Origin: Myxococcus qinghaiensis
GTDB lineage: Bacteria > Myxococcota > Myxococcia > Myxococcales > Myxococcaceae
NCBI RefSeq assembly: GCF_024198215.1
Contig: NZ_JAKCFA010000012.1
Coordinates: forward strand, 1 to 64,000
Direction: 5' to 3'
Length of the DNA: 64,000 nt
Part shown: in pieces, positions 1 through 7,060 of the stretch
Numbering within the stretch: the stretch's first letter is position 1
Layout of the letters: every line of letters begins with the position of its first letter
Notes under the pieces: generated by a model
What the model was told of the DNA's origin: nothing
Databases searched by the model: none
What the model saw: the letters and a program-made list of their open reading frames with translations, nothing else
Made by a program: the position numbers and the translations under genes

Positions 1-122
<122 letters not shown>

Positions 123-285
123 TAATTCGAAGGTTGAACCGGCGTCAGTCGGGGTCCGGCTAAGGAACCCCAACTCGCTGATTCACTGCAGGCACTGCTG
201 GTATGCGCTTCTCAGCGCTCCCTTGCTGGTGCCTTCTCAAAGATTGACTGTGGTTTCCGCAATCCTTCTCTTCTTCTTGGGCTTG

Positions 286-305
286 CTATTTGGTTTTCAA
301 AGACC
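286..305 (-). promoter_or_regulatory. boxA-like antitermination motif in the rRNA leader
   Basis: On the minus strand the leader reads GGTCTTTGAAAACCAAATAG. This resembles the boxA-type CTTTGAAAAC element often found in rRNA leaders between the promoters and mature 16S, where NusB and S10 load. It lies about 165 nt upstream of the 16S 5' end and downstream of all four promoters. The assignment is by resemblance only. Confidence 0.5.
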
Positions 306-382
306 GAGTCGCTTGTTTCAACCGCGACTTCCTGCTACCCTGCCGCCGCCTTCAACTTCTTTCCGGCGTCAGCGGGGCGCCT

Positions 383-411
383 CTTCTATTTCATCTTCGC
401 GTCCCCGTCAA
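383..411 (-). promoter_or_regulatory. rRNA promoter nearest to 16S (sigma70-type)
   Basis: The minus strand has TTGACG at 411-406, a 17-bp spacer and TAGAAG at 388-383. The hexamers and spacing fit a housekeeping sigma promoter, and it is the closest of four similar promoters to 16S. Confidence 0.6.
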
Positions 412-497
412 CCACCCAGTTTCGCTTTTCTTCTTCGCTGCTTCCCGAAATCCCCAGCGCCGCCCAGTGGCTTCCGCTGCTTCTTTCGGGAGGGCGG

Positions 498-525
498 CTT
501 TTATCACCACCGCACCCTGGATCAA
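498..525 (-). promoter_or_regulatory. rRNA promoter, second from 16S
   Basis: The minus strand has TTGATC at 525-520, a 16-bp spacer and TAAAAG at 503-498. The spacer and the bases after the -10 (GGTGCGGTGGTGA and GCCGCC) closely match the next promoter upstream, which suggests duplication. Confidence 0.6.
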
Positions 526-605
526 CCTATTTGGTTGGCTCCGTCTTCTTTCCTGCGTCCGCCCCGGTGAGTTACCGCGATCACCGTTTCGGCCAGGGGG
601 CGCGG

Positions 606-633
606 CTTCTATCACCGCCGCGTCCCAGGTCAA
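606..633 (-). promoter_or_regulatory. rRNA promoter, third from 16S
   Basis: The minus strand has TTGACC at 633-628, a 16-bp spacer and TAGAAG at 611-606. It is a near copy of the promoter at 498-525, including the GCGGTGATA..AAGCCGC core. Confidence 0.6.
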
Positions 634-712
634 CAACCTTCGTCGACCGTTTACTTGCCCCGTCCGTTCGCCGTCAGGTGCCGGGGCACCAAGGCGTCGA
701 GCAGGGGTCCAG

Positions 713-741
713 TTACTACCTCGTCACTTCTCGTCCGTCAA
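713..741 (-). promoter_or_regulatory. rRNA promoter furthest from 16S
   Basis: The minus strand has TTGACG at 741-736, an exact 17-bp spacer and TAGTAA at 718-713. It begins the four-promoter array, giving a leader of about 600 nt to 16S. Confidence 0.6.
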
Positions 742-823
742 ATACCGGATGTTCGGTCGCGGGGATTTATCCACCGTCCCCCATTTCGAGAACCCCCGAC
801 GCCCCGGGAAGGCTTCCTCGGCC

Positions 824-1525
824 TCAAGGGTCGCCGCGCCGCCCGCCCTCCGACGTTGGAGGCGAGGCCAGGGTCCCGAACAACCAGTCCGAGAGCGGAA
901 CGGTGATGTTGAAGTTCCACCGGCCCATCTTGGAGGGGTCGTGGTGCACCTGGTGGTGTCGCCGGAGCCAGATGAGCGGCCGGAGTCGGGCCAGCCGGTG
1001 CTCGGGCGGCAGGTGGTGGCAGAAGTGGAGCCACTCATAGGAGAGGTAGTAGCCCACCACCGACGCCACGAAGAGCCAGCCCGCGTTCCGCGTCGACGCG
1101 AGGAAGGTGAGGACTCCCAGCGGCGCTGCGACAGCTCCCAGGAAGAAGAGGAGCAACACCGGCGGGAAGAGCACCATCTTCACGTCCCGGGGTGACTCGT
1201 AGGCCAGGGCGTCGTGGGTGAAGAAGCGGTGGTGCTGCTCGGTGTGGCGCTGGAAGAGGAGCCCCAGGCCCCGCCTCCTATGGTGCATGGGCCCCCGGTG
1301 CCCCAGGAACTCCACCACGTTCCCCAGCAGGAAGACTCCTGGGACGGTCAACCACTCCCAGGGACGCACCGCCTCCACTCGAGAGAGCGCCAGCAGGATG
1401 ACCGCCAGCGAGCCCAGGCTCGTGAAGGCGAAGTGCGCCCGGCCAGAGTAGCGGGGACCGACGTGCTCGCCGCGGTACTGCTCGCGGAAGGCCGTCACCC
1501 GCTCGGGAATGGTGCCAGGCGCCAC
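824..1525 (-). CDS. Sterol desaturase / fatty acid hydroxylase superfamily membrane protein
   Basis: A 233-residue integral membrane protein of the di-iron fatty acid hydroxylase type. The histidine clusters expected to hold the two irons are visible: HRGPMHH, HTEQHHRFF, HFCHH and HHQVHH. They lie between hydrophobic segments (around residues 35-75 and 115-160). The family oxidises lipids or carotenoids with O2; the substrate cannot be told from sequence. The start is GTG, placed just after an AGGAGG. It begins 24 bp after the peptide deformylase stop on the same strand, so the two are probably cotranscribed. Confidence 0.85.
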   Translation of the reverse strand: MAPGTIPERVTAFREQYRGEHVGPRYSGRAHFAFTSLGSLAVILLALSRVEAVRPWEWLTVPGVFLLGNVVEFLGHRGPMHHRRRGLGLLFQRHTEQHHRFFTHDALAYESPRDVKMVLFPPVLLLFFLGAVAAPLGVLTFLASTRNAGWLFVASVVGYYLSYEWLHFCHHLPPEHRLARLRPLIWLRRHHQVHHDPSKMGRWNFNITVPLSDWLFGTLASPPTSEGGRRGDP

Positions 1526-1549
1526 ATGCCCTCCTTCCAGGCAGGCCGC

Positions 1550-2059
1550 TCAGCTCTCCTTCTGCCGGGCCTTCATCTTCTGGAGCTTCTTCATCTTGTC
1601 CAGGATGAGCGTGCGCTTCAGCCCGGAGAGGTGGTCCACGAAGACGTGGCCGTCCAGGTGGTCGATTTCGTGCTGGAGGACGTGGGCCAGGCGCCCCTCC
1701 GCCTCCACCTCGTGCCACTCCCCCGTCCTGTCCTGGTAGCGGACCTTGACCTGGTGGAAGCGGGGGCACTTCTCCCACTCTCGCGGGACGGAGAGGCAGC
1801 CCTCCTCCAACGTCACCTTCTCCTTCTTCTCCAGGATTTGTGGGTTGACGATTTCGAAGGACGTTCCGTCCTCACGCCCCACCAGGGCCACGCGCAGCGA
1901 CTCGCCCACCTGATTGGCGGCGATGCCGATGCCTTCGGCTTCCTTCATGGATTCGGCCATCTCCTCCAGGAGCTTCTGGAGCGAGGGTCCGAAGTCCGTC
2001 ACGGGCTTCGTGGGCGAGGTGAGGACCTTGTGCGGCCAGATGACGATGTCGCGAGCCAT
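1550..2059 (-). CDS. def: Peptide deformylase
   Basis: A 169-residue Fe/Zn hydrolase that removes the N-formyl group from nascent proteins. All three family motifs are present: GIGIAANQVG (about residues 43-52), EGCLSVP with metal ligand Cys88, and QHEIDHL with ligands His130 and His134 and catalytic Glu131. The frame stays open upstream, but the family normally begins just before the first beta strand, so the Met of MARDIVIWP was chosen. The C-terminal tail is rich in Lys and Met. It is the first gene of a likely pair with the hydroxylase-like gene downstream. Confidence 0.95.
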   Translation of the reverse strand: MARDIVIWPHKVLTSPTKPVTDFGPSLQKLLEEMAESMKEAEGIGIAANQVGESLRVALVGREDGTSFEIVNPQILEKKEKVTLEEGCLSVPREWEKCPRFHQVKVRYQDRTGEWHEVEAEGRLAHVLQHEIDHLDGHVFVDHLSGLKRTLILDKMKKLQKMKARQKES

Positions 2060-2166
2060 GGGCCGCAATTTGCCATGTGCCCCCCTCCCGGTGCCACGCC
2101 GGAACACCTTGGGTGGGACTCGTGAAGCCCCAGCATGGCCGAGCACAGGTCTGGTAGACCTCCGGC

Positions 2167-2649
2167 ATGCACCCGCACTCCCAGCTCATCACCGACTTCT
2201 ACTCAGCGTTCCAGCGTCGCGACGCGAAGGCCATGAACGCCTGCTACCACCCGGACGTCGAGTTTTCCGACGCGGTCTTCCTCGGCCTGCGCCACGGGGG
2301 AACCACCGCCATGTGGAGCATGCTCGTCGAGCGCGGCAAAGACCTGGAGGTCACCTTCCGCGACGTCCAGGCCGATGACCGCACCGGCCGCGCCCACTGG
2401 GATGCTCGCTACACCTTCGCCACCACCGGCCGGAAGGTCCTCAACCGCATCGACGCGGCGTTCGAGTTCCGCGACGGGAAGATTGTCCGCCACCAGGACA
2501 GCTTCGACTTCTGGACCTGGTCCCGACAGGCCCTGGGCCCCGCCGGACTCGTCCTCGGCTGGACGCCCTTCCTCAAGAACAAGGTCCGCTCCCAGGCCCG
2601 CCGCACCCTGGACAAATACATGCGGGACAACAACCTCACGGGCCCCTGA
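2167..2649 (+). CDS. SnoaL-like / NTF2-fold protein
   Basis: A 160-residue protein with the NTF2-like fold pattern: an N-terminal helix (ITDFYSAFQRRDAKAMNACYHPDVEFSD), a glycine-containing loop, then strands ending in AAFEFRDGKIVRHQDSFDFW. Such proteins act as small-molecule isomerases or hydrolases, or only as binding domains, so no reaction is assigned. It is divergent from def. It ends 6 bp from the convergent gene at 2656. The basic C-terminal tail (KNKVRSQARRTLDKYM) is longer than in most SnoaL proteins. Confidence 0.8.
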   Translation: MHPHSQLITDFYSAFQRRDAKAMNACYHPDVEFSDAVFLGLRHGGTTAMWSMLVERGKDLEVTFRDVQADDRTGRAHWDARYTFATTGRKVLNRIDAAFEFRDGKIVRHQDSFDFWTWSRQALGPAGLVLGWTPFLKNKVRSQARRTLDKYMRDNNLTGP

Positions 2650-2655
2650 CTCCCG

Positions 2656-3093
2656 CTACCGGGGCGCGCTCCCCGGTCTCAGCGGCTTCAGGTCCGGCTC
2701 CACCCAGATTGCTCGTGCCTCGGCGGAGTCCAGGGTCGCCTTCTGGTAGTGGCTCGCCAACAGCCTCGCGTCGGCCAGCTCGGGGCTCGCCTCCAGCAAC
2801 GCGTCCAGGGACGCGCTCCCGGGCGCCGCGTCCATCGCCCCCTGGACCAGCTCCGCCCAGCCCCGGGTCATCGTCTCGTGGTACTTGCCCGTCGCCCCGA
2901 GCGCCGTGGCGTAGCTCCGGATGAGCCCGCGCAGGCGCGCCAGTCCCCCATCGAAGCCCTCCGCTCGCAGACACAGCCAGGCCAACCGCAGATGCTCCCG
3001 GTGACGGAAGTGCTCTCCTGGCCACGTGGCCGCCTCCACCGCCGCGAGGAAGTCCGCGTCCGTGTCTCCCACGGGGTCCCGTTGCTCGCTCAT
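2656..3093 (-). CDS. Conserved hypothetical protein (HREHLRLAW type)
   Basis: A 145-residue soluble protein of unknown function. Visible landmarks are FRHREHLRLAWLCLR (about residues 29-43), GKYHETMTRGWAELV and LASHYQKATLDSAEAR. Their His, Arg and Tyr residues look like a conserved pocket in an all-helical domain. I recall similar unannotated proteins with an F-H-x-D/E-H core in actinobacteria and myxobacteria. Its ATG overlaps the TGA of the MarR gene (ATGA), so the two are translationally coupled and it is probably controlled by that repressor. Confidence 0.75.
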   Translation of the reverse strand: MSEQRDPVGDTDADFLAAVEAATWPGEHFRHREHLRLAWLCLRAEGFDGGLARLRGLIRSYATALGATGKYHETMTRGWAELVQGAMDAAPGSASLDALLEASPELADARLLASHYQKATLDSAEARAIWVEPDLKPLRPGSAPR

Positions 3094-3557
3094 GATTTGG
3101 CCACCTTCTTCTTCGAGCCCGATTTGCGCGCCGGTCGGGCCTCCCGGTCCACCTCGGCGAGGGCCTCCAGCCCCGTCGTGAGGCCCTCCACGTCCTCATC
3201 CCCCAGTCGCTCCAGCACCGCGGCCTCCAGCACCTCCAGGCGACGGTGGACCCGGGTGGCCAACGCCCGGCCCGTGCCCGTCAACAACACCTGGAACGAG
3301 CGCCGGTCCTCCGGTCTCGACTCCCGCTTCACCAGCCGCTTCGCCTCCAGCCGGTCCATGTAGCTGGTCAGCGTGGAGCGCTTGTGCGCGAAAGCCTGGT
3401 GCAGCTCGCTCAGCGACGTGTCTCCCGCCTCCAACAAGTAGGCCAACAAATGAGCCTCCCCCTGCGAGAGCCCCAGAGGAGGCTCGACGGCCTCCAGGAA
3501 CAGGCCGATGCGGTGGGTGGCCCGGTGCACTTCCAGGACGAATCGGAGCCGCTTCAT
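3090..3557 (-). CDS. MarR family transcriptional regulator
   Basis: A 155-residue winged-helix regulator. The recognition-helix region is LSELHQAFAHKRSTLTSYMDRLEAKRLVKRESRPEDRRS, including the R-P-x-D-R-R-S wing typical of MarR. The C-terminus is a basic KSGSKKKVAKS tail. The frame extends upstream, but homologous MarR proteins start at about MKRLRF, and the palindromic site at 3583-3599 would lie inside the gene if a longer start were used. The site sits about 26 bp before the ATG, fitting autorepression. The gene is coupled to the hypothetical downstream. Confidence 0.88.
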   Translation of the reverse strand: MKRLRFVLEVHRATHRIGLFLEAVEPPLGLSQGEAHLLAYLLEAGDTSLSELHQAFAHKRSTLTSYMDRLEAKRLVKRESRPEDRRSFQVLLTGTGRALATRVHRRLEVLEAAVLERLGDEDVEGLTTGLEALAEVDREARPARKSGSKKKVAKS

Positions 3558-3582
3558 GGCCACAGCATAACAATCGCTCCGT

Positions 3583-3599
3583 TTTCGGAATTTCCGAAA
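3583..3599. promoter_or_regulatory. Perfect palindromic operator upstream of marR-like gene
   Basis: TTTCGGAA-T-TTCCGAAA is a perfect 8-1-8 inverted repeat just upstream of the MarR-type gene. Its size and position fit a MarR dimer site for autoregulation. Confidence 0.65.
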
Positions 3600-3684
3600 G
3601 CGGAATGAATCGTCCGCCAGTAGACCCACGCGCCCGTATCCCCCGAGATGCCCTTTCCTCCGGACAGGACTCCGAGAACGTTCC

Positions 3685-3855
3685 GTGGACGTGCTGGACC
3701 TCTGGCTCCTGGAGGTCGCACTGGAGTTGCCGACGCGCCTCCACCTGCTCGCGGCGTCAGCCTCCGCGGCTGCACTCAACATGCGCGATGCCCCTCGCTT
3801 CTCCCACGAGGAGCTGTGCGAGCGCCTGGCCGCTCTCGCCGGGCGTCTTCTATGA
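3685..3855 (+). pseudogene. Short ORF, possibly the remnant of a broken gene
   Basis: A GTG-started 56-codon frame ends at 3855, with strongly G/C-ending codons and a protein-like sequence (LHLLAASASAAALNM, FSHEELCERLAALAGRLL). Reading continues plausibly in another plus frame (EHPDGMAERFTPDAIS and on to about 4040), as if one gene had been broken by a frameshift. A third frame starting ATGA at 3852 gives a 61-codon Arg-rich peptide. Which of these is real cannot be decided here; no family is recognised. The stretch 3600-4046 otherwise holds no gene. Confidence 0.3.
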
Positions 3856-4046
3856 GCACCCGGACGGCATGGCGGAACGCTTCACTCCGGACGCGATTTC
3901 AACGTCGCTCCTCCGGTCCGACCTGGCCGCTCCGCATGTCTTGGATGTTGCGACGAGGCGCACCTCGCGCGCCAAGGGCTCGGCCACCCGACCTGGCTCG
4001 CGTTGCGGCTTCGGCCCTTCTGGGAACTCTCTACTGACAGGGCTGC

Positions 4047-4634
4047 TCAGGGCATCGGGGCCTTGGCTCCGGCGGCCTTCGGGGCTTCGGCACGGTACAC
4101 GTAGAGCGTGTAGTTCGAGCCCGTCGCATAGCCGGGCAGCTTCCCCGGGTTGAACACGCTGGTGCTCGACACCGTGCCGCCCGCGTAGCCGCTCGGCAGC
4201 TCCACCAGCTTCAACGCACAGCCCGCCAGCACGAGCCCCGCTACCGGGACGTCGTTGCTCACCAGCGTGCACGTCCCCGACGCCGTGAAGCTTCCCTCCG
4301 GCAGGTTGAAGCGCATGTGCGCCGGGATTTGCTGCCCCGCCGGGAAGCGGGTGTCCGTGATTCGCAGGCACGCCGTCGCCGTCCCCACGCTCTTCTCACC
4401 CCGGCTCACCCACTTGCCGTCGCGCTCGCGGCTCTTCGGCACGTAGATGCTCGCGCCCAGCTTCACCGTCGTCTCGAACGGCGCCTTCGCGCACACCGCC
4501 GCGTCCGGGGGCTTCGTCGGGTCCTCCTGCGTGCGGAACTGGTAGACCTCCTCCTCCGCGGCTCGCGCCTCGGACGCTCCCGCCAGCACCACCCACGCTC
4601 CCAGCACCACCGCACCACCGTGCCACCGCGACAT
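4047..4634 (-). CDS. Secreted hypothetical protein
   Basis: A 195-residue protein with a Sec signal peptide (MSRWHGGAVVLGAWVVLAGASEARA, cleavage likely after ARA). The mature part is beta-rich and has four Cys that could pair (VCAK, ACLR, GTCT, GCALK). It ends in an Ala/Lys/Pro tail. No family is recognised. The internal Met was chosen because GGGAGCAG precedes it and the signal peptide starts there; the upstream extension is charged and lacks signal character. It is monocistronic as far as can be seen. Confidence 0.75.
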   Translation of the reverse strand: MSRWHGGAVVLGAWVVLAGASEARAAEEEVYQFRTQEDPTKPPDAAVCAKAPFETTVKLGASIYVPKSRERDGKWVSRGEKSVGTATACLRITDTRFPAGQQIPAHMRFNLPEGSFTASGTCTLVSNDVPVAGLVLAGCALKLVELPSGYAGGTVSSTSVFNPGKLPGYATGSNYTLYVYRAEAPKAAGAKAPMP

Positions 4635-4787
4635 AGGCTGCTCCCTTTGTTCGAGCCTGCGGAGCCCCGCGCGCAATCCGGCCTCACGTGCCGACAGACC
4701 CGGCGCTCCGGCTGACCTCCGCCGCGAGAAACTCGATGCCCCGGGCGCGCACGGCCCCTCCGTACCGCGCGCGCCTGGAGGCCGCTG

Positions 4788-5408
4788 CTACTGCCAGGAC
4801 AGCGTGTACTCGGCGTCGAGCGGACCCGTCTTCTTGCCGCTCACGTGCACCTGCTTTCCGCCCATCGCCTCGATGACCGCCTGGAGCACACCCTCGTGAT
4901 AGGCCGGCGTCATGAAGTCGCGCTTCATCGTGAAGACGCCACTCGTCTCGCTCGTCCACTTCACGCCGCGCTCACCGTAGCTCACCGCCGCCCGGTAGCC
5001 CGAGTGCAGGTTGCCCAACATCCGCTTCGGGCTGTTGCCCGCCAGCAGCAACAACGTCTTGCCCGCCGCCGAGGACAGGAAGTCCGACGTCGCCTGCACT
5101 CCCATCCTCCGCAACGCCGGGTCGAACCCACCCAACTGCGGTCCCATCACCTGCGCCGCCGTGAAGGACAGCCGCAGGAACGCCGCCACCGGGTAGTTGA
5201 AGAAATCGATGTACTTCTTTTCGCCCGCGACGGCGAGGCACCGCTGTACCGCGCCTTCGCCACCAAGCACCTTCACCGCGCCAAGCACGCCATTGAAAAA
5301 CAGGCCTCGCGCGGTGTCTTCTCGCGTCGCCAACGAGACGCGTTCCTCCAATTCGCGCGCGAGGTGAGGCTCGAGCGCGTCCGACGGCTGCTTCATGTCT
5401 GTCATCAA
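4788..5408 (-). CDS. DUF2378 / TIGR02265 family protein
   Basis: A 206-residue member of a family expanded in Myxococcales and of unknown function. Family landmarks are DTARGLFFNGVLGAVKVLGG, a DFFNYPVAAFLRL segment, LRRMGVQATSDFLSSAAGKTLLLLAG, the YRAAVSYGERGVKWT block and the closing LDAEYTLSW. Length is normal for the family. It starts 35 bp after the KAS III-like gene on the same strand and is probably in one operon with it, a possible hint at a lipid or polyketide-related setting. Confidence 0.88.
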   Translation of the reverse strand: MMTDMKQPSDALEPHLARELEERVSLATREDTARGLFFNGVLGAVKVLGGEGAVQRCLAVAGEKKYIDFFNYPVAAFLRLSFTAAQVMGPQLGGFDPALRRMGVQATSDFLSSAAGKTLLLLAGNSPKRMLGNLHSGYRAAVSYGERGVKWTSETSGVFTMKRDFMTPAYHEGVLQAVIEAMGGKQVHVSGKKTGPLDAEYTLSWQ

Positions 5409-5443
5409 ACGGTGTCTCCACGGGGGAAGGAGGCACTCGAAGT

Positions 5444-6556
5444 TTACAGCCGAATCAGCTGGGCGCCGTAGTGGATATTCGCTCCAACGGCCGCCACCAA
5501 CACAATGTCCCCCGCACCCAGTCGAACGCGACCCGCCTCCAGGTCCTCCGCCAGCAGGATGAGCATCCCCGCCGCCGACGTGTTTCCATACAAGTCAACA
5601 TTGCAAGCGACCGCTTCCGGCGACAGCCCCGCACGCGACACGAAGGCATCCATCACCCGCTTGTTGGGTTGGTGAAAGTAGTACCGCTTCACCTCACCCT
5701 TCAGCTCGGGTCTGGGACTCAACACCGTGTCGAGGCACTTCTGCATGTACTCCGGGTAGCTGCGCGCCACGCGAAACCCATCCACCACGAAGGCCATGTC
5801 CGCGGGCCGAGACCGACCCGGCTGGTAGGGGAGCTTCAACAACCCGCCTCCCTTGCGGATGACCAGGTCCCCGTGCGCGTTGCCCGAGAACGACGCGAGG
5901 ATGCCCGCTCCGGCCGGCGCGTCCTGCTTCGCCTGGAGCACCACCGCGCCCGCCCCGTCCCCGAACACGTACATGGAGAGGTAGCCCTGGAGCGTCTTGG
6001 ACCGGCCCGGCCCCGGAGGCAGCTCGTCCAGGTACACCTCCCGGTTCACCAGCGGCGACGTGAAGGCCGACGCCACCACCGCCACCGTGCGGAAGCGGCC
6101 CCCGTCCATCATCTTCTTCACCAGGTCCAACACGTACGTCGTGCCACCACACCCGTCGTCCACCACCAGCGCGAAGGCGTCCTCCCTCAGCCCCAGCCGG
6201 TGGTGCAACTGCATGGCGTCGTGGTTGAAGTGCGGCGCATCCGGCGTGCACGTCACCACGAAGAGCGCGTCCAGCTCCCCCGCGTCCACGCCCGAGCTCG
6301 TCAGCGCCTTGCGCAGCGCCACCTCGCACATGTCCGTGTTCGTCGCGGGATAGACGTGGCCATCGTCCTCCGGCGGAGGCACCGCGCGCCCCGTCGCCTC
6401 GTCGATGTCCCACAGGAAGCGCCGCTCACGGATGCCCAGCTTCTCCTCGATGCGCTCCGCCGGCCACCCGGGGATGGCTCGTGCTATCCGCGCATTGCTC
6501 ACCCGACGCGATGGAACGAAAGCCCCGGCTCCGACGACACAGACATTGGGTGTCAT
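5444..6556 (-). CDS. 3-oxoacyl-ACP synthase III-like (thiolase-fold) enzyme
   Basis: A 370-residue thiolase-superfamily condensing enzyme of the KAS III/FabH type. The catalytic triad is intact: Cys136 in DDGCGGTTYV, His295 in YYFHQPNKR and Asn325 in YGNTSAAGM. The C-terminal GAxIHYGAQLIRL is usual for the family. FabH proper starts fatty acid synthesis from acyl-CoA; relatives in secondary metabolism do acyl transfer, and primer specificity cannot be read here. The Met of MTPNVCVVGAG was chosen because GAGG lies 8 nt upstream; a GTG 27 nt earlier is in frame but less likely. Confidence 0.88.
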   Translation of the reverse strand: MTPNVCVVGAGAFVPSRRVSNARIARAIPGWPAERIEEKLGIRERRFLWDIDEATGRAVPPPEDDGHVYPATNTDMCEVALRKALTSSGVDAGELDALFVVTCTPDAPHFNHDAMQLHHRLGLREDAFALVVDDGCGGTTYVLDLVKKMMDGGRFRTVAVVASAFTSPLVNREVYLDELPPGPGRSKTLQGYLSMYVFGDGAGAVVLQAKQDAPAGAGILASFSGNAHGDLVIRKGGGLLKLPYQPGRSRPADMAFVVDGFRVARSYPEYMQKCLDTVLSPRPELKGEVKRYYFHQPNKRVMDAFVSRAGLSPEAVACNVDLYGNTSAAGMLILLAEDLEAGRVRLGAGDIVLVAAVGANIHYGAQLIRL

Positions 6557-7060
6557 TTCATGGCCTCGTCTTTTCACCGCCACGCCGGATGGGAGGGATT
6601 CCCTGGCCCGTTCTGTCGAGCAGGATTCACGCCAGAAACGAAGCCCTTGAAATGACGGTCCATTTCGCGAGAAGCGGCTTCACCTTTGAATCCCCTGATG
6701 CCCTTCCAACCGGGCAATCCCCTGGATTTACTGGGGACATGGCTCTGCTTCAATTTTGAAGCACTTTGCGACACTTCCGAAGTCCCCCCGGCGATACATT
6801 TACTTTCCGTGCGCGACGCCTCCACTCAAGGCGGACGGAGCGCTCAGGGAAACCCCTGTGTTGCAAGTGATTGCGCACTCCCAGTGCCGAGACATCCACG
6901 ACCCACCCCGTTGCTACGTGCGTGGACGCCCGGTGGTTTTCAGCTCGAACCGGTAAGCCGGGGTCCTCCGTGAGGTCGAGTGCTTCCCGGAGCGCGCGGG
7001 CCCGTGCCAGTCTCCGCCGACCGAAAGGCGTCGGAACCCACCGCCTCGTCGCGACGACGC
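6557..7060. other. Intergenic stretch without a recognised gene
   Basis: Divergent promoters for the KAS III-like gene (left) and the MASE1 kinase (right) must lie here. The DNA is more AT-rich near 6640-6800 than its surroundings. I see no convincing ORF, RNA or repeat. An in-frame GTG at 6980, only 4 nt after a GAGG, could be the true kinase start. Confidence 0.5.

Noticed and set aside
223-1195. Overlapping plus-strand frames across the rRNA leader and the hydroxylase-like gene
   Set aside because: They cover the promoter array and run antisense to the hydroxylase-like gene, have no ribosome site, and read as Arg/Pro/Ser-rich filler.
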